A stretch of DNA of 64,000 nucleotides from Nostoc sp. T09 (lineage in GTDB: Bacteria; Cyanobacteriota; Cyanobacteriia; Cyanobacteriales; Nostocaceae), in assembly GCF_002154695.1 (NCBI RefSeq), contig NZ_MTAV01000012.1, positions 1 to 64,000 on the forward strand, given 5' to 3'. Of the stretch, positions 26,690 through 35,049 are shown piece after piece. Each line of letters opens with the position of its first letter. The stretch's first letter is position 1. Below the pieces are notes generated by a model, which was not told where the DNA came from, did not search any database, and saw only the letters and a list, made by a program, of their open reading frames with translations. The translations under genes were made by a program, and so were the position numbers.

Positions 26690-28399
26690 TTATGCCGCCT
26701 CCTTAATTTGCTGAAAATTTTGCTTCAGCAGTTCAGTTATTCTGTCAGCGGGAGCAGGGATACCAAAGTAGAATCCCTGACCTTCTTGACACCCGTGCTC
26801 TTGTAAATAGTCTAGCTGTTGTTGAGTTTCTACTCCTTCAGCTGTAATGTTCAACTGGAGACTTTTAGCTAGAGCAATAATGGCATTGGTGACGGCGGCA
26901 CTATCAGCATTAGATGTTACGTCTTGCACAAATGACCGATCAATTTTGAGCATGTTTACAGGAAATCGCTTCAGATAGTTCAAAGAAGAATAACCAGTGC
27001 CGAAGTCATCTAAAGCTAGCCATACCCCTAATTCTCGTAATTGTTTAAGGGTATTAACGGAATGTTGAATATCACTTACTAAAAAGCTTTCCGTCACTTC
27101 CAATTCTAGGTAAGATGCTTGTAATTCTGTTTCTTTAAGAACTTGTCTGGCAACCTCGACTAAATTTGGTTGTTCAAACTGTCTAGCTGAAAGGTTCACT
27201 GACATACGAATCGGCCGCAGTCCTGATCTCTGCCAAGCGCGATTTTGGGCGCAGGCGGTTCGCAAAACCCATTCACCAATGGGTACGATTAAACCGTTAT
27301 CTTCAGCAATGGGAATAAACTTTCCAGGAGGAACCAAACCTCTGGTTGGATGCTGCCAGCGTACTAGTGCTTCCAGTGCTGTTATTTGTCTGGTGTGCAA
27401 ATCTACTAAGGGTTGGTAATAAACTACCATTTCACCGCGCTCTAACGCCCCACGTAATTCGTTTTCTAATGTCAATCGCTCTTGCAACTGTGCGTTAATT
27501 TCAGGTGAATAAAACTGATATTGACTGCGCCCTTGCTGTTTCGCTTGATATAGTGCTATGTGAGCCTGTTGCAGTAGTTGATCTACACTATTGCGTTCGC
27601 CTAGTTCATTGATGGCAATCCCAATGCTAGCTGTAATATGAATTTGTTGACCTTCTATCAAGAAGGGTTTGGATAGTGTACTCAGTAGTAACTGCGATAA
27701 CTTAATTACACTTTCAAACGAAAGTATATCTGTGCAAGCGATCGCAAACTCATCTTGATTTAAATGGGCCAGGATTTCTGTTTTAGCAAGACAACTCGTC
27801 AATCGCTGGGAAACTGTTCTTAATAAACAATTGCCTGTTTCATGTCCTAAGGCATGACTCATACTAGTAAAGTCATCAATGCCCAGCAAAAGCACAGCTA
27901 CAAGCTGCTGAGAATTCTGAGATTGCGACACATTTTGGTAGAGGCGATCGCGGAATAAATCTCGATTAGGCAAGCCAGTGAGATTATCATAATTAGTGAT
28001 CTGGTGAATCAACTCATCTAATTTATAGAGAGTTTGTGAGGTATTTGCCATTAATGTGCCTGCCTCATCTGCAAATTCTGTCGGCAGTTCGGGTAATTTT
28101 TTGGTATGCAGATAGTCTTGCAATGCAGCAGATGTTAAAATCACGGGGGCAAGGAGGTAATGGAGTACATAGATAGTCGCTGCTGCACCTGTGAGTGTAG
28201 CCAACAGAGCAATCAGCAACACTCGCATCGTTATATCCCAAGAATAGGAGTTAGAAGTAACAAAACTGATTATTAAAGTTAACAGAGGTACGTGAGTGCC
28301 GATAAACGCCACTAACATAATTTTGGCGATATAACTTTTTTTGATTAATCCAAATTTAGCCAAAGACGAGTATAGATAAAGTTTTCGATTTATCTGCAT
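26690..28399 (-). CDS. Membrane GGDEF-EAL protein with degenerate GGDEF
   Basis: 569 aa. Two TM segments near residues 26-48 and 56-80 anchor it in the plasma membrane. The GGDEF domain (about 140-300) carries NQDEF in place of GGDEF (HLNQDEFAIA), so diguanylate cyclase activity is probably lost. The EAL domain (about 315-560) keeps EALVRW, NLSARQF, the LEVTES motif, DDFGTGYSSL, KIDRSFV and TAEGVET, so it should hydrolyse c-di-GMP to pGpG. The inactive GGDEF may be a GTP-sensing regulatory module, as described for other composite proteins. The neighbouring kinase cassette is convergent and need not be linked. Confidence 0.92.
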   Translation of the reverse strand: MQINRKLYLYSSLAKFGLIKKSYIAKIMLVAFIGTHVPLLTLIISFVTSNSYSWDITMRVLLIALLATLTGAAATIYVLHYLLAPVILTSAALQDYLHTKKLPELPTEFADEAGTLMANTSQTLYKLDELIHQITNYDNLTGLPNRDLFRDRLYQNVSQSQNSQQLVAVLLLGIDDFTSMSHALGHETGNCLLRTVSQRLTSCLAKTEILAHLNQDEFAIACTDILSFESVIKLSQLLLSTLSKPFLIEGQQIHITASIGIAINELGERNSVDQLLQQAHIALYQAKQQGRSQYQFYSPEINAQLQERLTLENELRGALERGEMVVYYQPLVDLHTRQITALEALVRWQHPTRGLVPPGKFIPIAEDNGLIVPIGEWVLRTACAQNRAWQRSGLRPIRMSVNLSARQFEQPNLVEVARQVLKETELQASYLELEVTESFLVSDIQHSVNTLKQLRELGVWLALDDFGTGYSSLNYLKRFPVNMLKIDRSFVQDVTSNADSAAVTNAIIALAKSLQLNITAEGVETQQQLDYLQEHGCQEGQGFYFGIPAPADRITELLKQNFQQIKEAA

Positions 28400-28886
28400 A
28401 CAATGTTATTCAAGAGTTGAGCCTCAACTAATGTTCTACTAAGCTTCTCTGAAATCATGAAAATATTGACTACTATTCCATGAAATCAAAGTCCAAAATA
28501 GTAGACTAATATAGCTTTATGTACGTTGCTTCTGTGAATTATCTAATTCTGAGTTTTATTTACCCAAATATTACTTCTTGCCAAGCAGTATTAATTCTTT
28601 CCTGAGCAAGAATTTTATAGATTTTTCTACCAGCTTGTAAAATACTAATATTGCCTATTTTTTAATAAAAAGCTTGAAAATTAGCTTGACAAAATACCTC
28701 TTATAGTTTTATTTGATTACATTGATTATTAAAATTAATATACTTAATATTTCTTCATATTCGTCAGAATTTTATTAATTTTTTATATTTTATAACCAGT
28801 ATCATCTCAGATATATAAGTAGTATAATATTGAGTTTTTGGAAAAATTTTAATCAAAAATTCCGATGTTTATTACCCCATTCCCCG
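28400..28886. other. AT-rich intergenic region
   Basis: 487 bp, strongly AT-rich, with no coding frame. It contains the promoter of the GGDEF-EAL gene and the 3' flank of a histidine-kinase pseudogene. Confidence 0.5.
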
Positions 28887-29390
28887 TTACTTGTTTCCTG
28901 TGCCCTCTTTTAGAGATGGTGAAGCGGGTAAACTAATTGTAAATACACTGCCTTCAGCTAGGCGCGATCGCACGCTCACGCTACCACCCATACTTTCTAC
29001 CAGCGTCTTGACAATTGACAAACCTAAACCAGAACCTCCAGTAGAACGGTTACGGGTTTCATCTACGCGATAAAATCGCTCAAAAATCTAGGTTTGAGCT
29101 AATTCTTTAACTTCGCTAGGTGCTTTATCAATAGATAATTGTGCTTCTAGTAAATCGGCTCAGGAAATGACCTCTGTCATTTGGCTAAGCTAACGCAGCG
29201 GCTTAAGAGAACGCTGGATATAAAGTGCGATCGCTACGGAAATTATAATAATTACTAAACTACTGGCAATTCCTAAACTTTGTACCAATGAATTATGGGT
29301 AATCAGTGAGTAGTGAAGAGTAAACACACTGAATAATATTGCCACCCAACCAGTAGCCGCTTGGCTGTAAAAACCTTTTATTCCTTTGCT
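28887..29390 (-). pseudogene. Broken sensor histidine kinase (HAMP and G2-box remnants)
   Basis: One minus-strand frame reads, in order: a TM helix (SSLVIIIISVAIALYIQRS) and HAMP-type start (LKPLR), then VKELAQT, then IFERFYRVDETRNRS and GGSGLGLSIVKTLVESMGGS, ending in ISLP before TAA at 28887. This is the N-terminal membrane/HAMP part joined directly to the F- and G2-boxes of an HATPase_c domain. The whole HisKA and N-box region is missing, so there was an internal deletion. In-frame stops lie at 29190-29192 (TAG), 29160-29162 (TGA) and 29088-29090 (TAG). The 5' end is also absent; a TAA precedes the frame at 29391. It cannot be functional. Confidence 0.85.
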
Positions 29391-29433
29391 TTAACGCTTT
29401 TTTGTAGAAACTATTTACTTATTGAATCTTCTT

Positions 29434-29892
29434 TTAACTACTCCCTAAAGGAGCATAGCCAAAAGTAGCATTGAATTTGCGACACCATATGGCTACAGAC
29501 TTAAATTCTCCTAGTTTCACTTTTGCAGGTAAAGCATAGCGTTGAGTTCCGCTGGGTTTTTGTAAGCGAGCAATGCTCAGATAATCTTTCTCTTTAATAC
29601 CAGATTGTGGTGGAGCATCAGAACGATACAAAATCACATATAAATCTGGACCTTGATTAGTTTTAAAATTTTGATCGAACTCTAGGTAACGTTTTCCTTT
29701 TTCAGTGACAACTTTTACTTTTCCCTGAGTAGGCTGTTCTCCTGCTTTAAACGCTCCAACTCCTGCACCTGAACTGGCTACTGTTGTTTTAGGCGTTGTT
29801 TGAGTATCTGTTTGATTTGAGGTTCTCTCGTTTGCACAACCTATGGTTATGACAGCAACAATACTCAAAATGGCTAAATGCTTGAACTTCAT
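29434..29892 (-). CDS. DM13-domain lipoprotein
   Basis: A 152-aa putative lipoprotein. The signal peptide ends in lipobox TIGC (Cys19), followed by a Thr/Ser-rich linker (20-45). The DM13 domain (about 48-150) has YLEFDQNFKTNQGPDLYVIL and the closing SVAIWCRKFNATFGYAPL. DM13 domains are proposed to bind haem or act in redox or adhesion through a conserved cysteine, here in IWCRKF. It sits at the outer face of the plasma or outer membrane. Monocistronic, between two pseudogenes. Confidence 0.88.
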   Translation of the reverse strand: MKFKHLAILSIVAVITIGCANERTSNQTDTQTTPKTTVASSGAGVGAFKAGEQPTQGKVKVVTEKGKRYLEFDQNFKTNQGPDLYVILYRSDAPPQSGIKEKDYLSIARLQKPSGTQRYALPAKVKLGEFKSVAIWCRKFNATFGYAPLGSS

Positions 29893-29987
29893 AGTGCTTA
29901 TATTTTCATTTCCTTTCTAAGAATAATGTAAGGCTTTGCTCTGTTAAAAAAATTAATTTAAGCTGAGAATTTATTAAAAAATTGGCA

Positions 29988-30302
29988 TGTCAATTCTGGA
30001 ATTGCGCCATTGATGCAGCAGGTGACATCTTTGCTCCTGACGATGCTTATGCACAAGCAAAACGCTGTTTTGAAATTATCTAACAAGCTTTACAAGACTT
30101 AGGTGCAGATCTAAGCAATGTAGTCAGAACTCGGATGTTCGTTACGGATATTAGTCGTTGGGCTGAATTTGGAAAAGCATATCAAGAATTTTTAGGAGAA
30201 AATACACCAGTTGCAACTATGCTATAAATGAAATCATTAATTGAGCCAACAATGTTAATTGAAATTGAAGTGGATGCTATTGTCAGCGGTCTAGCTAACT
30301 AG
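29988..30302 (+). pseudogene. Broken Rid (YjgF/UK114) family gene
   Basis: One plus-strand frame encodes AIDAAGDIFAPDDAYAQAKR, CFEII, stop (TAA 30081), QALQDLGADLSNVVRTRMF, VTDISRWAEFGKAYQEFLGE, NTPVATML, stop (TAA 30225), MKSLIEPTMLIEIEVDAIV, and ends in TAG at 30300. The VRTRMFVTDISRW and EPTMLIEIE segments identify a Rid-family enamine/imine deaminase. The two internal stops and the lack of a recognisable N-terminus make it a pseudogene. The intact family has about 120-150 aa. Confidence 0.88.
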
Positions 30303-30353
30303 CTTAAAAATACTTCGGACATAAAATGAGAGTCAGAAATTTTTTAAAGCAAT

Positions 30354-31157
30354 CTACTTTGTTACAAAACTTTGGGAGTGCCATTTAGCAAACTCTTCGA
30401 TATTCGATATTGTTAAAAAATCAATTGTTTTGAACTGTCGATCAATGGCTGGAAGGCTACATATTTTTGCGCCAATATTTAAGTATGCTTGCACTATATT
30501 AGGAATAGTAACATTACATACATCTGGGCCTTGTTGAGTAACTTCTAGAGAATATTGGGCATTAGGATAAACCAAAATACTGGGATGCATCAAATTATTC
30601 TGTTGAAAATAATGATAAGCACAAGCAGCTTGACAAGGATTTTGTGTTAGTAATGATGCACACCCAAAAAAATATTTTCTTCTACTTTGGATAAGATAAT
30701 TTCCTAATCCTTCCCATAGTAATAAGAGTGCTTGACTATTGCGATATTCCTTAGCTATACATGCACGCCCAACTTCCACAGACATTTGAAGTACAGCATC
30801 AGGAATATCATTGAGATTAAAGATGTCAGCAGCATCAAAACCTAGTCCTTGTGAAGCCATTGTATAGGTTTGCATCCGATAGGTGCCAATTGTTTTACCA
30901 GTCAATTTAGAAATAAGCAGCAAATGATGGCACACTATATCAAACCTATCTCGATCCATTTGGGTAAGGTTAGAAGTAGAAAAACCCAGACCTAGTTCAA
31001 GATTAAAGACTTCAAAGCGTAAACGGAAGATTGATTCTAATTCTTCTTCAGTCGTAGCTAGTTTTAATATATACTTTTTGCTTTGAAGTATAGGAAAATC
31101 TATTAGTTGTGAAGCAGGACTCAGTGGTTTATCAGTGTTGCGACAAGAAATTTCCAT
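30354..31157 (-). CDS. GNAT-type N-acyltransferase (OlsB/autoinducer-synthase-like)
   Basis: A 267-aa protein of the Acetyltransf_5 group, which includes ornithine N-acyltransferase OlsB. The core shows IFRLRFEVFNLELGLG near residue 42, MDRDRFDIVCHHLLL, GTYRMQT and VEVGRACIAKEYRNS, then LLLWEGLGNYL. It probably transfers an acyl chain from acyl-ACP to an amine, perhaps for a lipid or long-chain amide; the substrate is unknown. It stands alone, next to the Rid pseudogene. Confidence 0.75.
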   Translation of the reverse strand: MEISCRNTDKPLSPASQLIDFPILQSKKYILKLATTEEELESIFRLRFEVFNLELGLGFSTSNLTQMDRDRFDIVCHHLLLISKLTGKTIGTYRMQTYTMASQGLGFDAADIFNLNDIPDAVLQMSVEVGRACIAKEYRNSQALLLLWEGLGNYLIQSRRKYFFGCASLLTQNPCQAACAYHYFQQNNLMHPSILVYPNAQYSLEVTQQGPDVCNVTIPNIVQAYLNIGAKICSLPAIDRQFKTIDFLTISNIEEFAKWHSQSFVTK

Positions 31158-31260
31158 CTGTCTTCCTACTGGGAATGGGAAAATATGGTATTAAAATTTA
31201 GACACTGCGTAAATAACTATATTGTGGGATGGCACTTAATTAAAAGAAAGTTTTTGCCAG

Positions 31261-31289
31261 ATCCCCGACTTCTTAAAGAAGTCGGGGAT
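31261..31289. repeat. Dispersed palindrome (ATCCCCGACTTCT type)
   Basis: A perfect inverted repeat, ATCCCCGACTTCT (31261-31273) with AGAAGTCGGGGAT (31277-31289). Near-identical palindromes are scattered through Nostocales genomes. It may also terminate transcription. Confidence 0.75.
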
Positions 31290-31340
31290 TTAAATGTAGC
31301 TTGTTTCAGTGACTCTATTAATTAGAGGGGTGAGGAAAGG

Positions 31341-31423
31341 AGTGTTAGTATTATCAACATAATTGCCGAAAAAATCTGTCAATAAGATACAGAATTTTTT
31401 GTTGATCTATTTTATCTGTCTAT
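31341..31423. repeat. Direct repeat, copy 1 (partner 31619-31703)
   Basis: About 83 bp repeated at 31619-31703 in the same orientation, with roughly 80 percent identity by eye. Shared blocks include AGTATTAT, ACCGAAAAAAT/GCCGAAAAAAT, ATACAGAATTTTT and TTTTATCTGTCTAT. No coding frame. Confidence 0.75.
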
Positions 31424-31618
31424 TTAGATTATGTAACAGAGCCTTATAATCCTTTCGCAGAACAACGTAATTCCGCCAGGGAAAGGAAATAATTATTTTA
31501 AAACTGGTACACCCCAAATTTTCATTGAACTATAACGACCCAGATTAGTACCACTATATTACTAGTGCTAGTATTCCCACTACACAGCTATCAATTACTC
31601 TCTGCTCAGGAGGAATGC

Positions 31619-31703
31619 GGTGTGAGTATTATGAACATAGTTACCGAAAAAATATAGCAATAAAATACAGAATTTTTCCCTCATGGCATTTTATCTGTCT
31701 ATC
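31619..31703. repeat. Direct repeat, copy 2 (partner 31341-31423)
   Basis: The second copy of the unit above, 278 bp downstream. It ends at TCTATCGATCG. Confidence 0.75.
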
Positions 31704-31752
31704 GATCGCGGTTTAATTGCGCTCGCCAAATATATAAATTGATTTGATTTTG

Positions 31753-31812
31753 TAGTGCGGGCATCTTGCCCGCTTGGGGAATCAAGTAGGGAGCAAGATG
31801 CTCCCACTACGA
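31753..31812. repeat. Pair of dispersed palindromes
   Basis: GCGGGCA-TCT-TGCCCGC (31757-31773) and GGGAGCA-AGA-TGCTCCC (31789-31805). Both are bounded by GTAG/CTAC ends that suggest a single inverted-repeat element about 60 bp long. This type is a common non-coding repeat in filamentous cyanobacteria. Confidence 0.7.
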
Positions 31813-31855
31813 ACTTTTTTGCTTGCATTGGGATGCTCCCTCGCAATATAGCCAA

Positions 31856-31883
31856 CAAGCCCACGGTTTTATCCGTAGGCTTG
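31856..31883 (-). terminator. Stem-loop 3' of nadK operon
   Basis: CAAGCCCACGG (31856-31866) pairs with CCGTAGGCTTG (31873-31883) with one mismatch, loop TTTTAT. It lies about 85 bp beyond the nadK stop on the minus strand. Confidence 0.5.
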
Positions 31884-31968
31884 TAGAATTTTTACACCAA
31901 TTATCGATTGAGATGACTCTTTGTACTGGAGAGAAGAGCAAGAAGCTAAAAAAGCGATAAACTTACCA

Positions 31969-32889
31969 TCAATTGCGGTGATTATTACTGTAGCGAACCC
32001 TAGTACCAGCCCAAAGCAATTTCTCTCGTAGGGTCTGATAATATGAATTGTTCTCCCGCAAAATAATAAACTTTGCGCGACTATCGGCCATCCGCACATC
32101 AACGCGGTGTCCTGGCCAAATCGAAGTAGCTAAAACTCCGTCTGTCCATAGCTTAGTACTCAAATCGTAATCCCCCAAAGGCCAGACACTGACCACAGAA
32201 CCAGGGGGTAAGACCAGGGGGCGACTAGAAAGGCTCATGGGACAGATGGGAGTGATAGTAACCGCTTCCATGCCATCGTGCATAATTGGACCGTTGGCGG
32301 AAACGGTATAACCTGTGGAACCAGTGGGAGTAGAAACAATTAACCCGTCTCCAACATATTGATCGACGATCTCACCATCAATTTCCATTTCTAAAATTGA
32401 GGTAATCATGCGATCGGCAGAGGCGGGTTTAACACAGAATTCATTCAAAGCTAGATAGCGATCGCTTACTGGTTCTAAATTCGATCCATAGCCTTCAAAC
32501 ACTGCTGCTTGTAACATCATCCGCCGTTGAACAGCATAGCGATCCTCAAACAGCCTGTCCCAAACTTTTTCCGTATCTTGAAATTCTTCAACTGACTCAG
32601 TTAAGAACCCCAGATGACCTCCCACATTCACTCCCAGAATGGGGATGCCAGCTGGAGCTAAATGTCGGGCACCAGTCAAGACAGTACCGTCACCACCAAG
32701 TACCAATGCCAGATCGATTGGTTGACCTACTGAAGCCAAAAACACTGGGTAAGGGTTATCTTTTGGTCCGCTAGGTCCTATCAATACCTGACACTGGCGA
32801 TTTTCTAGTTGTTTGGCACAGATTTCTGCCCAGCGTTTACTCTGGGCATCTCGCGCCTTATAAGCAATGATTACCTGCTTGAGTTGCAC
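31969..32889 (-). CDS. nadK: NAD(+) kinase
   Basis: A 306-aa ATP-NAD kinase that makes NADP+ from NAD+. The catalytic GGDGTVLTGARHL motif and the substrate loop with TPTGSTGYTVSANGP are intact. It starts with GTG at 32889, 6 bp after the ndhE stop, and is therefore probably translated from the ndh transcript. Linkage of NADP+ supply with NDH-1 is seen repeatedly in cyanobacteria. Cytosolic. Confidence 0.93.
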   Translation of the reverse strand: MQLKQVIIAYKARDAQSKRWAEICAKQLENRQCQVLIGPSGPKDNPYPVFLASVGQPIDLALVLGGDGTVLTGARHLAPAGIPILGVNVGGHLGFLTESVEEFQDTEKVWDRLFEDRYAVQRRMMLQAAVFEGYGSNLEPVSDRYLALNEFCVKPASADRMITSILEMEIDGEIVDQYVGDGLIVSTPTGSTGYTVSANGPIMHDGMEAVTITPICPMSLSSRPLVLPPGSVVSVWPLGDYDLSTKLWTDGVLATSIWPGHRVDVRMADSRAKFIILRENNSYYQTLREKLLWAGTRVRYSNNHRN

Positions 32890-32895
32890 GCAAAA

Positions 32896-33201
32896 TTACC
32901 ACTTGAGGAGATTAAACTGCTCCATATCGACGGTATCACGGTTGCGATAAATGGCAAGCACGATCGCTAAACCTACCGCCGCTTCGGCTGCGGCCACGGT
33001 AATCACAAATACGGTGAAAACCTGACCCTTAATTAATGTTGAGTCCAAATAGTTGGAAAATGCCATTAAATTCAAATTAACAGCATTGAGCAGCAACTCA
33101 ATTGACATCAGCACCCGCACGGCGTTGCGGCTGGTAATTAAACCGTAGATGCCGATACAGAACAAAGCGGCTGCAAGTAATAAAAAGTACTGGAGTTGCA
33201 T
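32896..33201 (-). CDS. ndhE: NDH-1 subunit NdhE (NuoK)
   Basis: A 101-aa membrane subunit with three TM helices, equivalent to NuoK/ND4L. It contains [27 protein letters not shown] with the conserved Glu in the second helix, and [11 protein letters not shown] with the second Glu. It belongs to the proton-pumping arm of the thylakoid NDH-1 complex used in respiration and cyclic electron flow. It lies 51 bp after ndhG. Confidence 0.96.
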   Translation of the reverse strand: MQLQYFLLLAAALFCIGIYGLITSRNAVRVLMSIELLLNAVNLNLMAFSNYLDSTLIKGQVFTVFVITVAAAEAAVGLAIVLAIYRNRDTVDMEQFNLLKW

Positions 33202-33252
33202 GAATCTTTTGAGTTTTTATTCAGATATCAGTTGTTAGTTGTGGGCTTTTGA

Positions 33253-33930
33253 TCATTCGCGACGAGAACCGCCACGATAAACGGGAGAATCACCAGATTC
33301 ATTGCTAATGCTACCTATTGCTGCCATTTCTCTGGGGCGTTCTGGTAAAGTTAAAACACTTTGTGGCAGTTCTGAAGAAGTCGTTGGTTCTGGTAAGTAT
33401 TCGCGACGTGCCAAAATAATTGCTCCCACCATTGCCATCAGCAACAAAACCGAAGCCAATTCAAAAGGTAGTAGAAAGTCACTGAAGAAATGCTCGCCAA
33501 TCAAAACTATTGAACTTTCAGCCACTGGAGTAGTTGAGTAAGCCCAAGGGGTTGCCAAGATCATCGTGCTCAAAAGAGCAAACAATCCTAGACTGACCAC
33601 AGCCGTTAGTATTTTCCGTACCCAAGCACTAGGAAATGGTGCAAAATTCTGCCGCTTGTTGACCAACATAATCGCAAACAAGATCAGCACGTTAACTGCT
33701 CCAACATAAATCAGTACTTGTGCTGCTGCTACGAAGTCACCATTCAGCAACAGGTACATCCCAGCAATGCTGATGAATACGCCACCAAGCAAAAAGGCAG
33801 AATAGACGATACTAGAAGACAACACCACGCCAAGCGCTGCCCCAATCATCATTACAGCCAGTACACCAAAGGAAACAACCTGTACTCCTTCTGCTAGATT
33901 CACTGTTTTTGTCCTCAATTCGGTTGTCAT
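33253..33930 (-). CDS. ndhG: NDH-1 subunit NdhG (NuoJ)
   Basis: 225 aa with five TM helices, the NuoJ/ND6 equivalent in the NDH-1 membrane arm. The helix with SSIVYSAFLLGGVFISIAGMY and the segment YVGAVNVLILFAIMLVNKRQN are diagnostic. The C-terminal 45 residues are a hydrophilic extension, so the protein is slightly longer than the usual 200 aa. The start codon sits inside an array of six GTCATT[AG] heptamers and lacks an evident ribosome-binding site. Confidence 0.95.
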   Translation of the reverse strand: MTTELRTKTVNLAEGVQVVSFGVLAVMMIGAALGVVLSSSIVYSAFLLGGVFISIAGMYLLLNGDFVAAAQVLIYVGAVNVLILFAIMLVNKRQNFAPFPSAWVRKILTAVVSLGLFALLSTMILATPWAYSTTPVAESSIVLIGEHFFSDFLLPFELASVLLLMAMVGAIILARREYLPEPTTSSELPQSVLTLPERPREMAAIGSISNESGDSPVYRGGSRRE

Positions 33931-33967
33931 TGGTCATTAGTCATTGGTCATTGGTCATTAGTCATTA
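33926..33967. repeat. Heptamer tandem repeat array (STRR type)
   Basis: Six perfect units of GTCATT[AG] (33926-33967), a permutation of the TTGGTCA short-tandemly-repeated-repetitive (STRR) family known from Calothrix and Nostoc. The array overlaps the ndhG start codon and fills its expected ribosome-binding region. Confidence 0.9.
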
Positions 33968-34033
33968 GCAAAGGACAAATGACATAGACGCTTTAGCGGC
34001 TTCCCGCAAGGTAGGACTAATGACTAACTAAAT

Positions 34034-34618
34034 TTATTTTTCTGCTTGTTCTACCAAGTCTTGTGGAACCGCGCCAGGAAGTGGAGCATCGGCGGGTAGA
34101 TCGTGGGGTTCCATGACGCCTTTGGGCAGGTAAACTAATTCGCGTAGTGGTGTCACCATTGGGTCATTTGTTACCTTGTATGGCAAACGTCCCAATGCTA
34201 CGCTGTCATAGTTCAACTCATGGCGATCGTAAGCGGACAGCTCATAATCCTCTGTCATTGACAGACAGTTAGTTGGGCAATATTCCACACAGTTACCGCA
34301 AAAGATACAAACTCCAAAGTCAATGCTGTAGTGATTAAGCTTTTTCTTCTTGCTGGCTTTGTCAAATTCCCAATCGACTACAGGCAGGTTGATTGGACAA
34401 ACGCGAACACAAACTTCGCAGGCGATACACTTATCGAACTCAAAGTGAATTCTGCCACGAAATCGTTCGCCAGGAATTAATTTCTCGTAAGGGTACTGCA
34501 CAGTAATTGGCCGCCGTCGCATATGGTCGAAGGTGACAGATAGCCCTTCACCAATGTAACGACCGGCTTGCACTGCTTCCTTGGCATAATCGCCAACTTG
34601 TTTCAAGAACTTTAGCAT
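34034..34618 (-). CDS. ndhI: NDH-1 subunit NdhI (NuoI)
   Basis: A 194-aa ferredoxin-like subunit of the peripheral arm. Two CxxCxxCxxxCP motifs, [12 protein letters not shown] and [12 protein letters not shown], bind the two 4Fe-4S clusters (N6a/N6b) that pass electrons to NdhK. In cyanobacteria the donor is ferredoxin. The C-terminus is longer than in enterobacterial NuoI, as usual for this lineage. Confidence 0.96.
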   Translation of the reverse strand: MLKFLKQVGDYAKEAVQAGRYIGEGLSVTFDHMRRRPITVQYPYEKLIPGERFRGRIHFEFDKCIACEVCVRVCPINLPVVDWEFDKASKKKKLNHYSIDFGVCIFCGNCVEYCPTNCLSMTEDYELSAYDRHELNYDSVALGRLPYKVTNDPMVTPLRELVYLPKGVMEPHDLPADAPLPGAVPQDLVEQAEK

Positions 34619-35049
34619 CGTGTTTTACTTTCTCTTGTGTCAGTTGCCAATTGTGAGTCAGTGCGGTGTTGGGGAGCCACTGCGTTGCGGTGAATCCAGC
34701 GCTCTTGGTAGGGTTTCCAACGCCACTTGCTTCAAGTCGGCAGAGCCGCCCAATGCAGTGGCTCCTCCGCAGGCGACTGGCGTTAGCACAGCGTAAAGCC
34801 TACGGCATAGCTTCTCTGCGAGAGGCTGCGCCAACGCTTAGAGCGACGTACTCCTACGGAGAAGCAAGCTACGCGTAGCGTCTCCCTTTGGGAGAAGGAG
34901 CGTCACTCGAAGGGAGGTTCCCTCCGTTGTAGCAACTGGCGTGGTTCCCCCATGAGCAACTGACGTTCCTGTAGGGGTTCTCGCAGAGTACCCGAAGGGT
35001 CAGTTGTCATTAGTCATTTGTCAGATAACTAATAACTTATGACTCATGA
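34619..35049. repeat. Cluster of short palindromic repeats inside the ndh operon
   Basis: 431 bp between ndhA and ndhI, where operons usually have short spacers. It is packed with inverted units such as GCGTAGCGTCTCCCTTTGGGAGA, CTACGGAGAAGCAAGC and GGCGTTAGC-type stretches, and is richer in G+C than its surroundings. These are non-coding interspersed repeats of Nostocales. A 70-codon frame across it is an artefact of the repeats. Confidence 0.8.

Larger units (their letters stand above)
31158..31968. other. Repeat-rich gene-free region before nadK
   Basis: 811 bp without a gene. It contains four palindromes and one pair of direct repeats (separate entries), plus the putative terminator of nadK. 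Confidence 0.6.

Noticed and set aside
31869-32102. 77-codon minus-strand frame at the nadK 3' end
   Set aside because: It overlaps nadK in another frame and has no independent support.
33926-33967. CRISPR-like array
   Set aside because: The units are contiguous 7-mers without spacers; this is an STRR array. No CRISPR array was seen anywhere in the window.
34666-34878. 70-codon plus-strand frame
   Set aside because: It is entirely made of the palindromic-repeat cluster; composition follows the repeats, not a protein.
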